Source: Bacillota bacterium
GTDB lineage: Bacteria; Bacillota; Clostridia; Oscillospirales; Ruminococcaceae
Assembly (NCBI GenBank): GCA_023443315.1
Contig: JAEZVA010000070.1
Coordinates: forward strand, 1 to 45,360
Direction of reading: 5' to 3'
DNA length: 45,360 bases
The position numbers and the translations under genes were made by a program. The notes below the pieces were generated by a model. The model was not told the origin of the DNA and ran no database searches. It saw only the letters and a list, made by a program, of their open reading frames with translations. This document shows, piece after piece, positions 16,254-24,371 of the stretch (the first letter of the stretch is position 1; the number at the start of each line of letters is the position of its first letter).

Positions 16254-17615
16254 ATGGACGTCTTTGAAAAGCTACGAATATTAACGGACGGCGCGAAATA
16301 TGACGTTGCGTGCACCTCAAGCGGGGTGGATCGCAAGGCACAGCCGGGAGGCATTGGCAACTCGATGGCGTGCGGCATCTGCCACAGCTTTGCGGGTGAC
16401 GGGCGTTGTATCTCTCTGCTTAAGGTTTTAATGAGCAACGCCTGCATCTACGACTGTAAATACTGCGTCAACCGGCGTTCTAACGACGTGCCTCGCGCAA
16501 CCTTCACCCCGCGCGAGCTTGCCGACCTAGTCATCAGCTTTTACCGCCGCAACTATATCGAAGGGCTGTTCTTAAGCTCGGGGGTCGTCAAAGACCCCGA
16601 TTACACCTGCGAACAAATGACCGAGGTTCTGCGTCTGCTGCGAGAGGAGTACCGCTTTAGCGGCTACATCCATGCAAAGGCAATACCGGGCGCGGATAAG
16701 GCACAGCTTGCGCGTATGGGGCTTTTGGCAGACCGCATGAGCGTGAACATCGAGCTGCCCTCACAGCAAAGCCTTGCGCTGCTTGCGCCCGACAAAACAA
16801 AACACTCAATCCTCGAGCCGATGGGCTACCTGACTGGTCGCATCAGCGAAAGCAAGGCGGAGATGGTTTCGTACCGCGGTACGCCGCAGTTTGTCCCCGC
16901 GGGGCAGAGCACCCAGATGATCATCGGCGCAACACCAGACACCGACTATCAGATTCTGAATCTGTCGGAGGGGTTGTATCGGCGCTATGGGCTAAAGCGT
17001 GTGTTCTTCTCGGCGTACATGCCGGTGTCGGATAACCCGTTGCTGCCGTCAACCGCCACAAAGCCGCCGCTTCTACGCGAGCACCGGCTGTATCAAGCGG
17101 ACTGGCTGCTGCGTTTTTACGGCTTCGAGGCGCGAGAGCTGCTTGATGAGGCACACCAGCATTTTAACCCTTACGTCGACCCCAAATGCAACTGGGCGCT
17201 TAACCATATGGAGCAGTTCCCCGTCGAGGTCAACCGTGCGCCTTACGAGCAGCTGCTGCGGGTGCCGGGCATTGGGGTCAACAGCGCCCGCCGCATCCTA
17301 ACCGCGCGGCGTGTCGGCTCGCTTGATTTTTCGGGGCTAAAGAAGCTGGGTGTGGTGCTCAAGCGCGCACAGTATTTTATTCTGTGTAAAGGGCGCGTCG
17401 CCGAAGGGCTTAAAATCACAAACGACGCCATCCTGCGCGCATTGATGAGCGACCGCGCACTTGCCATGTACCGCGGCAACGAGCCCTACGCCTACGAGAC
17501 CGAGCAGCTTTCGTTGTTTGCACAGCCAAAGCTTGTCGGTCAGGGCATGGATTTTGCCGCTTTCCCGGTACTGATGAAGGAGGAACTGCAGAAATGCCTG
17601 ACCGGACAGATATAG
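16254..17615 (+). CDS. Radical SAM DNA modification/repair protein (TIGR03916-like)
   Basis: This 453-residue protein is of the radical SAM family annotated as putative DNA modification/repair, linked to uracil-DNA-glycosylase-like proteins. The 4Fe-4S motif CIYDCKYC gives Cys64, Cys68 and Cys71. Four more cysteines sit N-terminal to it (20, 40, 43, 52, including ACGIC), which could hold a second cluster. A helix-hairpin-helix (LLRVPGIGVNSARRIL) at about residues 333-350 suggests DNA binding. ATG is preceded by AAAGGCGGG. The last 22 bases overlap the DUF4130 partner. The LexA box in its promoter supports a DNA damage role; the reaction is not known to me. Confidence 0.88.
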   Translation: MDVFEKLRILTDGAKYDVACTSSGVDRKAQPGGIGNSMACGICHSFAGDGRCISLLKVLMSNACIYDCKYCVNRRSNDVPRATFTPRELADLVISFYRRNYIEGLFLSSGVVKDPDYTCEQMTEVLRLLREEYRFSGYIHAKAIPGADKAQLARMGLLADRMSVNIELPSQQSLALLAPDKTKHSILEPMGYLTGRISESKAEMVSYRGTPQFVPAGQSTQMIIGATPDTDYQILNLSEGLYRRYGLKRVFFSAYMPVSDNPLLPSTATKPPLLREHRLYQADWLLRFYGFEARELLDEAHQHFNPYVDPKCNWALNHMEQFPVEVNRAPYEQLLRVPGIGVNSARRILTARRVGSLDFSGLKKLGVVLKRAQYFILCKGRVAEGLKITNDAILRALMSDRALAMYRGNEPYAYETEQLSLFAQPKLVGQGMDFAAFPVLMKEELQKCLTGQI

Positions 17616-18454
17616 TGTATCGCTACGACGGCAGCTTTGAAGGGCTAATGTGCTGTGTGTTTGAAAGCTACGCTTGCAAGGAGATTCCCTTAGCCATCCA
17701 CTGCCCGGGCTTTGCGCAGGAGACGCTGCTGCCTGTTAAAGAGATCATCACCGATACCGAGCACGCCAGCCGCGTTGTCGCCTCCATCCCCCAGCGAATG
17801 GGGCGGGAGGTGCTGCCCTTTATTCAGCGCGCGTTTTTGACCTGCCTAAACGACAAGGAGCATTATATCCTGTTGTTTCTGCGCATCGGGTTTCGGGTGG
17901 GCGCACAGGTAATGAGCATGCTCGCCGACGATACGGTGGATGTGCTGACCAAGGCGGTGCGGTATCTCGAGCGGGAGACACACCTGTTTCGCGAGTTTGT
18001 GCGGTTTTCGGAGCACGGTGGGGTACTGGTAAGCGAGATCGAGCCCAACAACATCGTGCTGCCACTAATCATGCAGCACTTTTGCGAACGGCTGCCCGAA
18101 GAACGGTTTTTGATACACGACATTACCCACGGTATGGCACTATTCTATGAGCCCTACCGTCCCACCATCCTGCCCATAGAATCGCTTGAGCTGCCCGAGC
18201 CGGATGAGCAGGAGCTTGCCATGCGCAGGCTGTGGCAGCTGTTTTACGACACCATTGAGGTGGAGGGACGGCATAACCCCAAATGCCGTATGGGGCATAT
18301 GCCAAAGCGGTACTGGAAGCACCTGACCGAGTTTGACCGCCCCTTGCGCACGGTACGTGACAAGCTCGGTTATTCGGCAGCAGGCGCAGTGCTGCTGCCC
18401 GACCGCACGGTGCCTGCGTACCACCCAAAAACAGCGTATCTGCATAGCAGCTAA
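17594..18454 (+). CDS. DUF4130 DNA metabolism protein (TIGR03915-like)
   Basis: This 286-residue protein begins TDIVYRYDGSFEGLMCCVFESY, the usual start of the TIGR03915/DUF4130 family, the constant partner of the upstream radical SAM protein. Family members are annotated only as probable DNA metabolism proteins, and some are fused to a uracil-DNA-glycosylase domain; I see no glycosylase domain here. The C-terminal third (HNPKCRMGHMPKRYWKHLTEF) is rich in basic and aromatic residues. Its start lies within the radical SAM gene, so translation is coupled. It shares the SOS-type promoter. A terminator hairpin follows. Confidence 0.85.
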   Translation: MPDRTDIVYRYDGSFEGLMCCVFESYACKEIPLAIHCPGFAQETLLPVKEIITDTEHASRVVASIPQRMGREVLPFIQRAFLTCLNDKEHYILLFLRIGFRVGAQVMSMLADDTVDVLTKAVRYLERETHLFREFVRFSEHGGVLVSEIEPNNIVLPLIMQHFCERLPEERFLIHDITHGMALFYEPYRPTILPIESLELPEPDEQELAMRRLWQLFYDTIEVEGRHNPKCRMGHMPKRYWKHLTEFDRPLRTVRDKLGYSAAGAVLLPDRTVPAYHPKTAYLHSS

Positions 18455-18524
18455 TTTTACTGTAAAACGAGCAGATTGCTCACCGATTCTTGAATAATTT
18501 CTGTAACAAGTCGATTCCAGCACC

Positions 18525-18576
18525 CCGCAACAGGGTCCTTCGGAGATTTTCTTCGAGGGGCTTTGTTGCGTTTTGC
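18525..18576 (+). terminator. Terminator after DUF4130 gene
   Basis: CGCAACA pairs with TGTTGCG, and CCTTCG pairs with CGAGGG in the upper stem; TTTT follows. Confidence 0.6.
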
Positions 18577-18641
18577 TTAAAAGACAAAAGAATCTGCCCG
18601 CACCGCACACGTTCGGCTCTTTTGCTTAATATGATGTATCA

Positions 18642-18664
18642 GGGCCGTGCTCACGGCCTTTTTC
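18642..18664 (+). terminator. Second hairpin with T-run, upstream of the Tgl operon
   Basis: GGCCGTG and CACGGCC flank a two-base centre (functionally a GGCCG stem with a small loop), followed by TTTTT. It lies 40 bases before the next gene. It may terminate read-through from the DNA-repair pair, or act as a leader attenuator for the Tgl pair. No strong sigma-A promoter is obvious between 18455 and 18703; a sporulation promoter is possible. Confidence 0.55.
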
Positions 18665-18703
18665 GTGATACTTGAATGGGTAAAAGAGCCAAGGGGGTAT
18701 GGT

Positions 18704-19741
18704 ATGAATTCCGGCAGAAGAAATGATTTTAATACAAGCAGAGGCAATGGCAGCAACGGCGGACTGGAATCGGTTCGCGTGCGGTTTGGCGAACAACGTG
18801 TGCTCGAGGTATTTGCGCAGGCGGTGCAGCGGAGCAAGGCACAGGCGGCGGCAATGGCAAACGATCCATCGCTGCGTTTTCGCACCCTGTTTGTGCTCAT
18901 CCCGCACATTAAGGCATACGGCGTGTTTAGCGACCTAAACGAACGCGCGCGCATTGCCCTTAAGCTGTGCGCCGAGATGCTGGGTGATGAGAGGTTAAAG
19001 GAGCAGGCAAACACAACGACCGTGGATAGTGAAAAAGAATCGGCTGTACTGAAATGGATGATACGAACCGGAACGCAGGACGACGGAAGCGACAACCGCT
19101 ACGCAAAGACGCTCGACAATGCGGCAGGGCTTATTACCGACCGCTATCACGACGCGGCGGTGTTGCCGCATCTTGTTGACATGCTGTTTCGCCGTGCCCG
19201 TGAGGGGCACAACATCCACGACCTTTCGTGGGTGCTGTTTCACGGCGGAGACCCGCATATGCTAAGGCTAGCGGCGGGCTATCTGCGCTCGGCACAGCAA
19301 ACAGACTACGAGCTTGCGTGCGCACTGCTTCATCTTGAGCCACTGCCTGAGCAGGAGCGTGTGCAGGGCAGGCAGAAGCAGTATGACCGATACCTTGCAT
19401 GGCTTAGCGAGAACTACGACTACCTGTATCCGACCGAGGAGAGCTTCCAGCTTAAGAGCGATCCTCAGCCCTTTGCTGTAGATTTGGGGGCAAAGTACCT
19501 TGCGCGCCCAACGATGCTACGCACCCCCACTGCCGCAGCGTCTGTAATGGCGTCGAGCGGCACAGCCGACCTGCCCAATGCGTTTTTTACGCTCAGTGAA
19601 AACGATAAAGAATTACTTGCGGGTTACTCGAATCGGCTTTATAAAAGAAACCGAACGGACTGGAACCGTTTTATCTCCCTGCCTGTTGCTAGTCAGCTAA
19701 GCGAAGCAAAACTGGCTGTACCGACGGAGGGGACACGATGA
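18704..19741 (+). CDS. Unknown protein coupled to spore transglutaminase
   Basis: I do not recognise this 345-residue protein. Residues 1-22 are low-complexity, rich in Gly, Ser, Asn and Arg. The remainder looks mostly alpha-helical with many Ala, Leu, Arg and Gln and no signal peptide, membrane segment or obvious catalytic motif. The ATG at 18704 has AAGGGGG six bases upstream; a longer frame from 18647 would run through the terminator hairpin. The last codons overlap the tgl start (ATGA), so the two are translated together. Inference: a spore-coat component, or a partner or substrate of Tgl (it contains numerous Gln and Lys). Confidence 0.75.
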   Translation: MNSGRRNDFNTSRGNGSNGGLESVRVRFGEQRVLEVFAQAVQRSKAQAAAMANDPSLRFRTLFVLIPHIKAYGVFSDLNERARIALKLCAEMLGDERLKEQANTTTVDSEKESAVLKWMIRTGTQDDGSDNRYAKTLDNAAGLITDRYHDAAVLPHLVDMLFRRAREGHNIHDLSWVLFHGGDPHMLRLAAGYLRSAQQTDYELACALLHLEPLPEQERVQGRQKQYDRYLAWLSENYDYLYPTEESFQLKSDPQPFAVDLGAKYLARPTMLRTPTAAASVMASSGTADLPNAFFTLSENDKELLAGYSNRLYKRNRTDWNRFISLPVASQLSEAKLAVPTEGTR

Positions 19742-20499
19742 TTACGATTGCAGGACGCCCCACAACCCCCGCAAGCCTGGTAGATGAATTCCCGGCAAAT
19801 AGTGTCGAGCGTCTAATCATCGAGCAGATGGCGGCAAGCAGCACCGAATACAAGTTTGACAGCGCAAAGGAGCTGTGGTTTGAGCTTACCCTGCGCAGGG
19901 AGCTGATAGCCGCATCCAACGCGCTCAACAGAAGTGGGCTTCGGTTTGCAATATTCCGAGAAGCTGAGTGTAACCCCGATTTTTGGGAGCTGACACCAGA
20001 GGGTGGCTTTCGGCAAAGAGCGGATGTAAAAGCGTCGGACGCTGTTCGCGACATCTTCACAAACGGGCGAAAGTATGCTACCGAATGCGCCACCGGCATG
20101 GTGATTGTGTACCTTGGTGCACTGTTAAATCTGTTTGGCGATGAGAAATTCAATCAAAACTTTAGCGGCATCTATCTGATGAACTGGCATGGGCTGCACC
20201 GCAACCTGCGTGAGATTGGACAGATGAACACATACCCCGATTATTTTCCCGGTGACCGCAGGTATTTTGCAAACCCAGACGTTGACCCCGTGACCCCCGA
20301 ATGGCAGGGGGAGAATGTCATTGACCTTAGCGGTGGGTTGTATTACGGGCACGGCATGGGCAAACGCAATGCGGAAGCAATTATCACCGCGCTCAACAAA
20401 AAACGTAAGGAGGGTGCGACACGTTCTGCCTATCTTATGGACTCCGCCGGACGCCCGAACTTTAAGCGTCTTGCCTCTCTCTATTACGGTGCCACATAG
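19738..20499 (+). CDS. tgl: Spore coat protein-glutamine gamma-glutamyltransferase
   Basis: This 253-residue protein matches Bacillus Tgl, which crosslinks coat proteins by epsilon-(gamma-glutamyl)lysine bonds in the outer spore layers. The active-site Cys is about residue 117 in YATECATGMVIVYL. Other conserved stretches are KELWFELTLRRELIAA, FWELTPEGGF, the NWH of YLMNWHG, and GENVIDLSGGLYYGHGMG. Its length agrees with the family. It overlaps the unknown 345-residue gene. Presence of tgl is the best evidence that the host forms endospores. Confidence 0.92.
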   Translation: MITIAGRPTTPASLVDEFPANSVERLIIEQMAASSTEYKFDSAKELWFELTLRRELIAASNALNRSGLRFAIFREAECNPDFWELTPEGGFRQRADVKASDAVRDIFTNGRKYATECATGMVIVYLGALLNLFGDEKFNQNFSGIYLMNWHGLHRNLREIGQMNTYPDYFPGDRRYFANPDVDPVTPEWQGENVIDLSGGLYYGHGMGKRNAEAIITALNKKRKEGATRSAYLMDSAGRPNFKRLASLYYGAT

Positions 20500-20611
20500 A
20501 AACGCTTCGTCCATGGGGGAGCCCCCTCGAGCGCAAGACCTACCTAGAACTGGGTGGACGTTTAGGCAATGATTATTCACAATAGTAAGGTTTGCTGGTT
20601 TTCAATCATGT

Positions 20612-20665
20612 TGTACAGTATTTTTGCTTAAACACAACGAAAAGTTTACGTTTAAATACTGTACA
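20612..20665. repeat. Perfect 12-bp inverted repeat overlapping a promoter
   Basis: TGTACAGTATTT (20612-20623) and AAATACTGTACA (20654-20665) are perfect inverted repeats 30 bases apart, with an inner TAAAC/GTTTA pairing. The right end (TGTACA) doubles as a -35-like element, 16 bases upstream of TATAAT (20682-20687). It could be a repressor operator with looping, or a hairpin in a transcript. Confidence 0.65.
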
Positions 20666-20687
20666 TTTGAGATTGATTCAGTATAAT
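20660..20687 (+). promoter_or_regulatory. Promoter for phospholipase-like gene
   Basis: TGTACA and TATAAT are separated by 16 bases. The transcript would have an untranslated leader of about 150 bases before the next start. The leader contains only small hairpins that I can see. The 20500-20611 stretch holds no feature I can support. Confidence 0.5.
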
Positions 20688-20844
20688 TGTCTTGAGTACT
20701 AAGGAAGCTGGCTTGAAAACACGATAACGGTCTGAGACTTACGGCTGACATGATATATCCCTGCTTTGGCAGTGACCATGCATTGAAGAACCGATTGCCC
20801 TGACTTATTCTGTTCAAGTACATCCTTGCGGAAAGGGAATGGGA

Positions 20845-21432
20845 ATGAACTTACTTTCACATCTTCGCATGGCGCGTCGCCTGCTTGCACCCTACGGGGG
20901 AGGGCAGGGGGGTGTCAAATCAATTGCTTTTTTATTTGGCAACATTCGCCCCGACATCATGGGTGGCTTTTTGGTGCTTCCGCACACACCAGCAGCTCGC
21001 GCAGAGATTATTAACCGTAAGATTGAAAAGTGCATTGCCGATATGCAAACTGGTCAGCGCGGCGGCATTTATACCAACTATCGTTTGGGCGTCATCTGCC
21101 ATTTCCTTGCCGATTTCTTTTGCTATGCACACAACGATTGGGCGCAGCTTACGAGCAAGGATCATTTTACGTATGAGATGCAGCTAAACCGTGCGCTTAA
21201 GCAGGCCGATTATGAAAAGGACAGCATTCCGCTACCTGCTGGCGATGTGCACAGCATCATACAGAGCATCTGGCAGGCGCATAAGCAGTATGCGAGCCTT
21301 ACCCCGAATCCGTTGCAGGATATTGAGTATACCGGCGATGTGTGCGCGTATCTGCTCAGCTCCGCCCGTTACCTTGCCCACTGCGGCGGGTATGCCCCCT
21401 TTGAGGAAACACCGATTCCCGCATACGCGTAA
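20845..21432 (+). CDS. Zinc-dependent phospholipase C-like protein
   Basis: This is a protein of about 195 residues of the zinc-dependent phospholipase C/S1-P1 nuclease superfamily. The metal-ligand signature appears as GVICHFLADFFCYAHND (about residues 88-105), matching the HxxxDxxxxxH pattern of alpha-toxin-like enzymes. FGNIRPDI near residue 30 and other His residues complete the likely metal site. No signal peptide is visible, so it may act inside the cell, unlike secreted toxins; many Clostridia have such short homologues of unknown role. The second ATG (20845) is chosen because AAAGGGA abuts the first ATG (20839) but is six bases from the second. Confidence 0.75.
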   Translation: MNLLSHLRMARRLLAPYGGGQGGVKSIAFLFGNIRPDIMGGFLVLPHTPAARAEIINRKIEKCIADMQTGQRGGIYTNYRLGVICHFLADFFCYAHNDWAQLTSKDHFTYEMQLNRALKQADYEKDSIPLPAGDVHSIIQSIWQAHKQYASLTPNPLQDIEYTGDVCAYLLSSARYLAHCGGYAPFEETPIPAYA

Positions 21433-21470
21433 CAGCATAACGATTTATAGCAAATTCGCTTTTTAATGCC

Positions 21471-21519
21471 CGAGCAAAAACAAGCAAAAGCTTGCAATTA
21501 TGGATCTTACGAAGATTTT
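21471..21519 (+). repeat. Dispersed intergenic repeat, copy 2
   Basis: This is the second copy of the element at 6445-6480, in the gap after the phospholipase-like gene. The first half can form a CAAGC/GCTTG hairpin in this copy only. Confidence 0.5.
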
Positions 21520-21548
21520 TTGTGGGCACTATCAGTATAATTTGGTAC

Positions 21549-21578
21549 AAAGGCCGTCCGAATGGGCGGTCTTTCTTG
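21549..21578 (+). terminator. Terminator before the sugar-sensing operon
   Basis: AAAGGCCGTCC pairs with GGGCGGTCTTT around a four-base loop, followed by T-rich sequence. Confidence 0.8.
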
Positions 21579-21616
21579 TTCTAATTTTAACCACCGCGAT
21601 TCGTATAAGAATTGCA

Positions 21617-21645
21617 TTTACCGCACACGAAATTTTGTGTATAAT
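21617..21645 (+). promoter_or_regulatory. Promoter of sugar-sensing operon
   Basis: TTTACC and a perfect TATAAT are 17 bases apart. The leader to the first gene is about 160 bases. Confidence 0.6.
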
Positions 21646-21810
21646 AGTAGAGGTGTTTGGAATTTAAAGCAAAACAGAACGGATAATTACAAAGTAATCA
21701 ACATCTGCTTAATACTAATGTATTGAAAAAAAGGTTTCCGTGGTGCGTTTTGCATCGGTTTGGCGATTGTGCTTTGTTGGCACATCTGCCAGAAAGGAGT
21801 GATCATAGCG

Positions 21811-22809
21811 ATGAGAATCATCTTTTCCATTATGATTGCCGCGCTTGCGGCGCTTGTTGTAATGCTTGCGGCGCTCTATCTGTCCGAAGACACACAGACT
21901 GCGGACAAGCCGCCCGAGGTTGCGCCGCTGTATCACATCCAGCTCGTTACCCAGAGCGGAAACGAACATTTTTGGACGATGTTTAAAAAGGGTGCACAGA
22001 GTGCCGCCCAAGATAATAACGTGTATGTGGAGTTTGTAGACATTGCCCAGCGGGAGGTGGAGCTCTCGGTGCAGGCGGTGGATTATGCTATCTTCGCAGG
22101 GGTGGACGGCATTGCATTACAGGCGGCGGATTTGGCACGCACCGAGGCAGCACTTTCTGCAGCAACCGCTGCGGGGCTTTCGGTAATCACGTTTGAAAAC
22201 GACGTGTTTTTCACCCAAAACGCGGCTACGGTCGGCTCTAACAGCTACGACATCGGTTACGATGCGGGCAAGATGGGCGCAACCGCAAGCGGCGGCATAG
22301 GCAAAGCCGCGGTGCTAATTGATGATATGTCCGAGGACGAAGAGGGCATAAGCCCTTACAAAAACCTAAAGCTTCAGGGTATTATGGAGGCGTTTTCAGA
22401 GTACCCTGCGATGGAGCTTGTGGGCGTATACACCCTGAGCAGCGGTATGTTTGACGTAGAAAAGGTCACGACGCGTATCTTAGAGGAGCACCCCGAGGTT
22501 AGCCTAGTTATCTGCACGCAGGAGAAAAGCACGCCGGGGGTAGCGCAGATGGTGGTGGATGCAAACCGGGTGGGCGACATCATGGTGGTTGGTTACGGCG
22601 CAATGCCCCAGACGCTGGAGTACATTGATCGTGACGTCATCTACGGCACCATCTGCCCCAACGCCTACGAGATTGGCTACACCACTGTGACCCAGCTGTT
22701 TTATTTGCTACAGGGCAAGCAGATCAGCGACCTCATCAACACCGATGTTTACGCCATTACGGCGGAAAACCTAGAGGAATACGAGGAGACCTTTAGCGCA
22801 CAAGGATAA
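21811..22809 (+). CDS. Membrane-anchored sugar-binding protein (Peripla_BP_4)
   Basis: This 332-residue protein has one N-terminal hydrophobic helix (residues 2-24) without a lipobox Cys, then a galactose/ribose-binding-protein fold (strands IQLVTQSGNEHFW, DGIALQAAD, LSVITFENDV, then AAVLIDD and ISLVICTQE-like repeats). It thus appears tethered outside the membrane. It is followed closely by a LytS/YesM-type histidine kinase and an AraC-type regulator. Such binding proteins, for example XylFII with LytS-YesN in Clostridium beijerinckii, present sugar to the kinase rather than to a transporter. The ATG at 21811 follows AAAGGAG; upstream in-frame codons lack a well-placed site. Confidence 0.8.
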   Translation: MRIIFSIMIAALAALVVMLAALYLSEDTQTADKPPEVAPLYHIQLVTQSGNEHFWTMFKKGAQSAAQDNNVYVEFVDIAQREVELSVQAVDYAIFAGVDGIALQAADLARTEAALSAATAAGLSVITFENDVFFTQNAATVGSNSYDIGYDAGKMGATASGGIGKAAVLIDDMSEDEEGISPYKNLKLQGIMEAFSEYPAMELVGVYTLSSGMFDVEKVTTRILEEHPEVSLVICTQEKSTPGVAQMVVDANRVGDIMVVGYGAMPQTLEYIDRDVIYGTICPNAYEIGYTTVTQLFYLLQGKQISDLINTDVYAITAENLEEYEETFSAQG

Positions 22810-22850
22810 CCATCTGCTACAACTGGACAAGATCGCACGGAGGAATGGCA

Positions 22851-24371
22851 GTGAAACGGATAACCGACCTCAAATACCGCACAATTTTAATACTGTTCTT
22901 CCTGTTCTCGGTGCTGATTGCGTTTTTGGCGGGGCTATATTCGTATCTCTCCGCACAGATTCTACTCAAAGACAGCGCCCAGCTGTTCAACAAAAACACG
23001 GAGCTTGCCGCCGTTTATAAGGAAATTGGCGAGATACAAGAGGATATCGCACTCTATCTCTCCACCGCAAGCACCGACAGCCTGCTTGCGTTTTACGACC
23101 ATACCACCGTAATCAATCAGAGTGTCGACCGCATGCTCGCAACCGCAGACTACACAGAGCGCGGCGTCAAGATAAAAAATGTAGGGGGTATGGTGAAGTA
23201 TTATCTAGACCTAGGCGAGGATACCGTGACCGCCCGAAGGGGGCGCAACATCGATGTGTATACCGAGGGCTATACGCAGACGGTTAAGGTAAACAGCTAC
23301 ATCATGCGCTATATCGAGGAAATCATGAGCGGAGACCTCATCGACAGCGCAGACAAGTACGAGGTGATTAACAGCCGTACGCAAAACGCCACGCTGTTTA
23401 ACAATCTACTTATCGCCCTAGTGGTTGCCTTTGTGAGCTTTGCGATAGTGTTGTTCTCTATTCGCATTACGCGACCAATTGGTCGTTTGGCGGACTATGC
23501 AAGGCAGATTGCAAACGGCGACTACGATGTTCATATCGAGCCTCTGAATACAAGCGGCGAAATCACCGTGCTGTTTAACGTGTTCTCCCTCATGGCAAGC
23601 AGTATCCGGCAGCATGTAAGCGAGCTACACGAGAAGCAGCAGCTTGAAATGATGGTTAACGAGCAGAGGATGAATAATCTAAAGATAAAAAATGCCCTGC
23701 GGGAATCGGAGCTGCTTGCCTTGCAGTCACAGGTAAACCCGCACTTCATCTTTAACACCATCAACATTGGCGCAAAGATAGCGATGATGCAGGGTGACGA
23801 TATGACCTGCAACTACCTCGAGAACGCAGCGGATGTTTTTCGCTACAACCTAAAAGGACTTGATTGTAACGCCACCCTGCGAGAGGAGATTGACAACGTC
23901 ATCTCCTATATGCAGCTGCTAACCACCCGCTTTGGGGATGCGGTTCATTTTCGGCTAGACTGCCCCGACGACACCGAGATACTTGCAACGGTACTGCCTC
24001 GCATGACCCTTCAGCCCATTGTGGAAAACGCGTACATCCATGGCATCGGTCCGCGGGAAGAGGGGGGAGTCATACACCTGATAGTATCCCGAGACGAGGA
24101 ATACGTCTATGTAACTGTTAGCGATAATGGGGTGGGCATGACGCAAGAGACGATTACGCGCTTGCTGCGGGAGGATAAAGAGGACAGCGTTCCCATGCGG
24201 CGGGCACAGAAGGGTCACACCACAGGAATCGGTGTGGACAACGTGCTAAAACGCCTGAGGCTGTTCTTTGGGCGTACCGATGTAATGTGTATTGAGTGCG
24301 GCGGTGGGGAAACGAGGGTAATCTTTACGCTGCCCATTGCCCGACAGGAGGATGCGAATGAATCGGTATAG
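22851..24371 (+). CDS. Sensor histidine kinase, LytS/YesM type
   Basis: This is a membrane kinase of about 506 residues. TM1 is about residues 10-30, an extracytoplasmic sensor spans about 31-180, TM2 is about 182-206, and a HAMP domain (RPIGRLADYARQIANGDYD) follows. The phospho-acceptor is His about 297 in LQSQVNPHFIFNTINIG, the mark of HPK8/YesM kinases. The HATPase domain shows NAYIHG and DNGVGM boxes. GGAGG lies one base before an ATG (22845) but seven bases before a GTG (22851), which I prefer. It likely receives a sugar signal from the neighbouring binding protein and phosphorylates the following regulator, whose gene it overlaps by 14 bases. Confidence 0.9.
   Translation: MKRITDLKYRTILILFFLFSVLIAFLAGLYSYLSAQILLKDSAQLFNKNTELAAVYKEIGEIQEDIALYLSTASTDSLLAFYDHTTVINQSVDRMLATADYTERGVKIKNVGGMVKYYLDLGEDTVTARRGRNIDVYTEGYTQTVKVNSYIMRYIEEIMSGDLIDSADKYEVINSRTQNATLFNNLLIALVVAFVSFAIVLFSIRITRPIGRLADYARQIANGDYDVHIEPLNTSGEITVLFNVFSLMASSIRQHVSELHEKQQLEMMVNEQRMNNLKIKNALRESELLALQSQVNPHFIFNTINIGAKIAMMQGDDMTCNYLENAADVFRYNLKGLDCNATLREEIDNVISYMQLLTTRFGDAVHFRLDCPDDTEILATVLPRMTLQPIVENAYIHGIGPREEGGVIHLIVSRDEEYVYVTVSDNGVGMTQETITRLLREDKEDSVPMRRAQKGHTTGIGVDNVLKRLRLFFGRTDVMCIECGGGETRVIFTLPIARQEDANESV

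Noticed and set aside
20515..20535. GGGGGAGCCCCC palindrome as terminator of tgl
   Set aside because: The loop would be too small and no T-run follows.
21740..21800. Possible 20-codon upstream ORF (GTG start) ending in the binding protein's ribosome binding site
   Set aside because: AAAAAAGG before the GTG is weak and the peptide has no suggestive codon run; not enough support.
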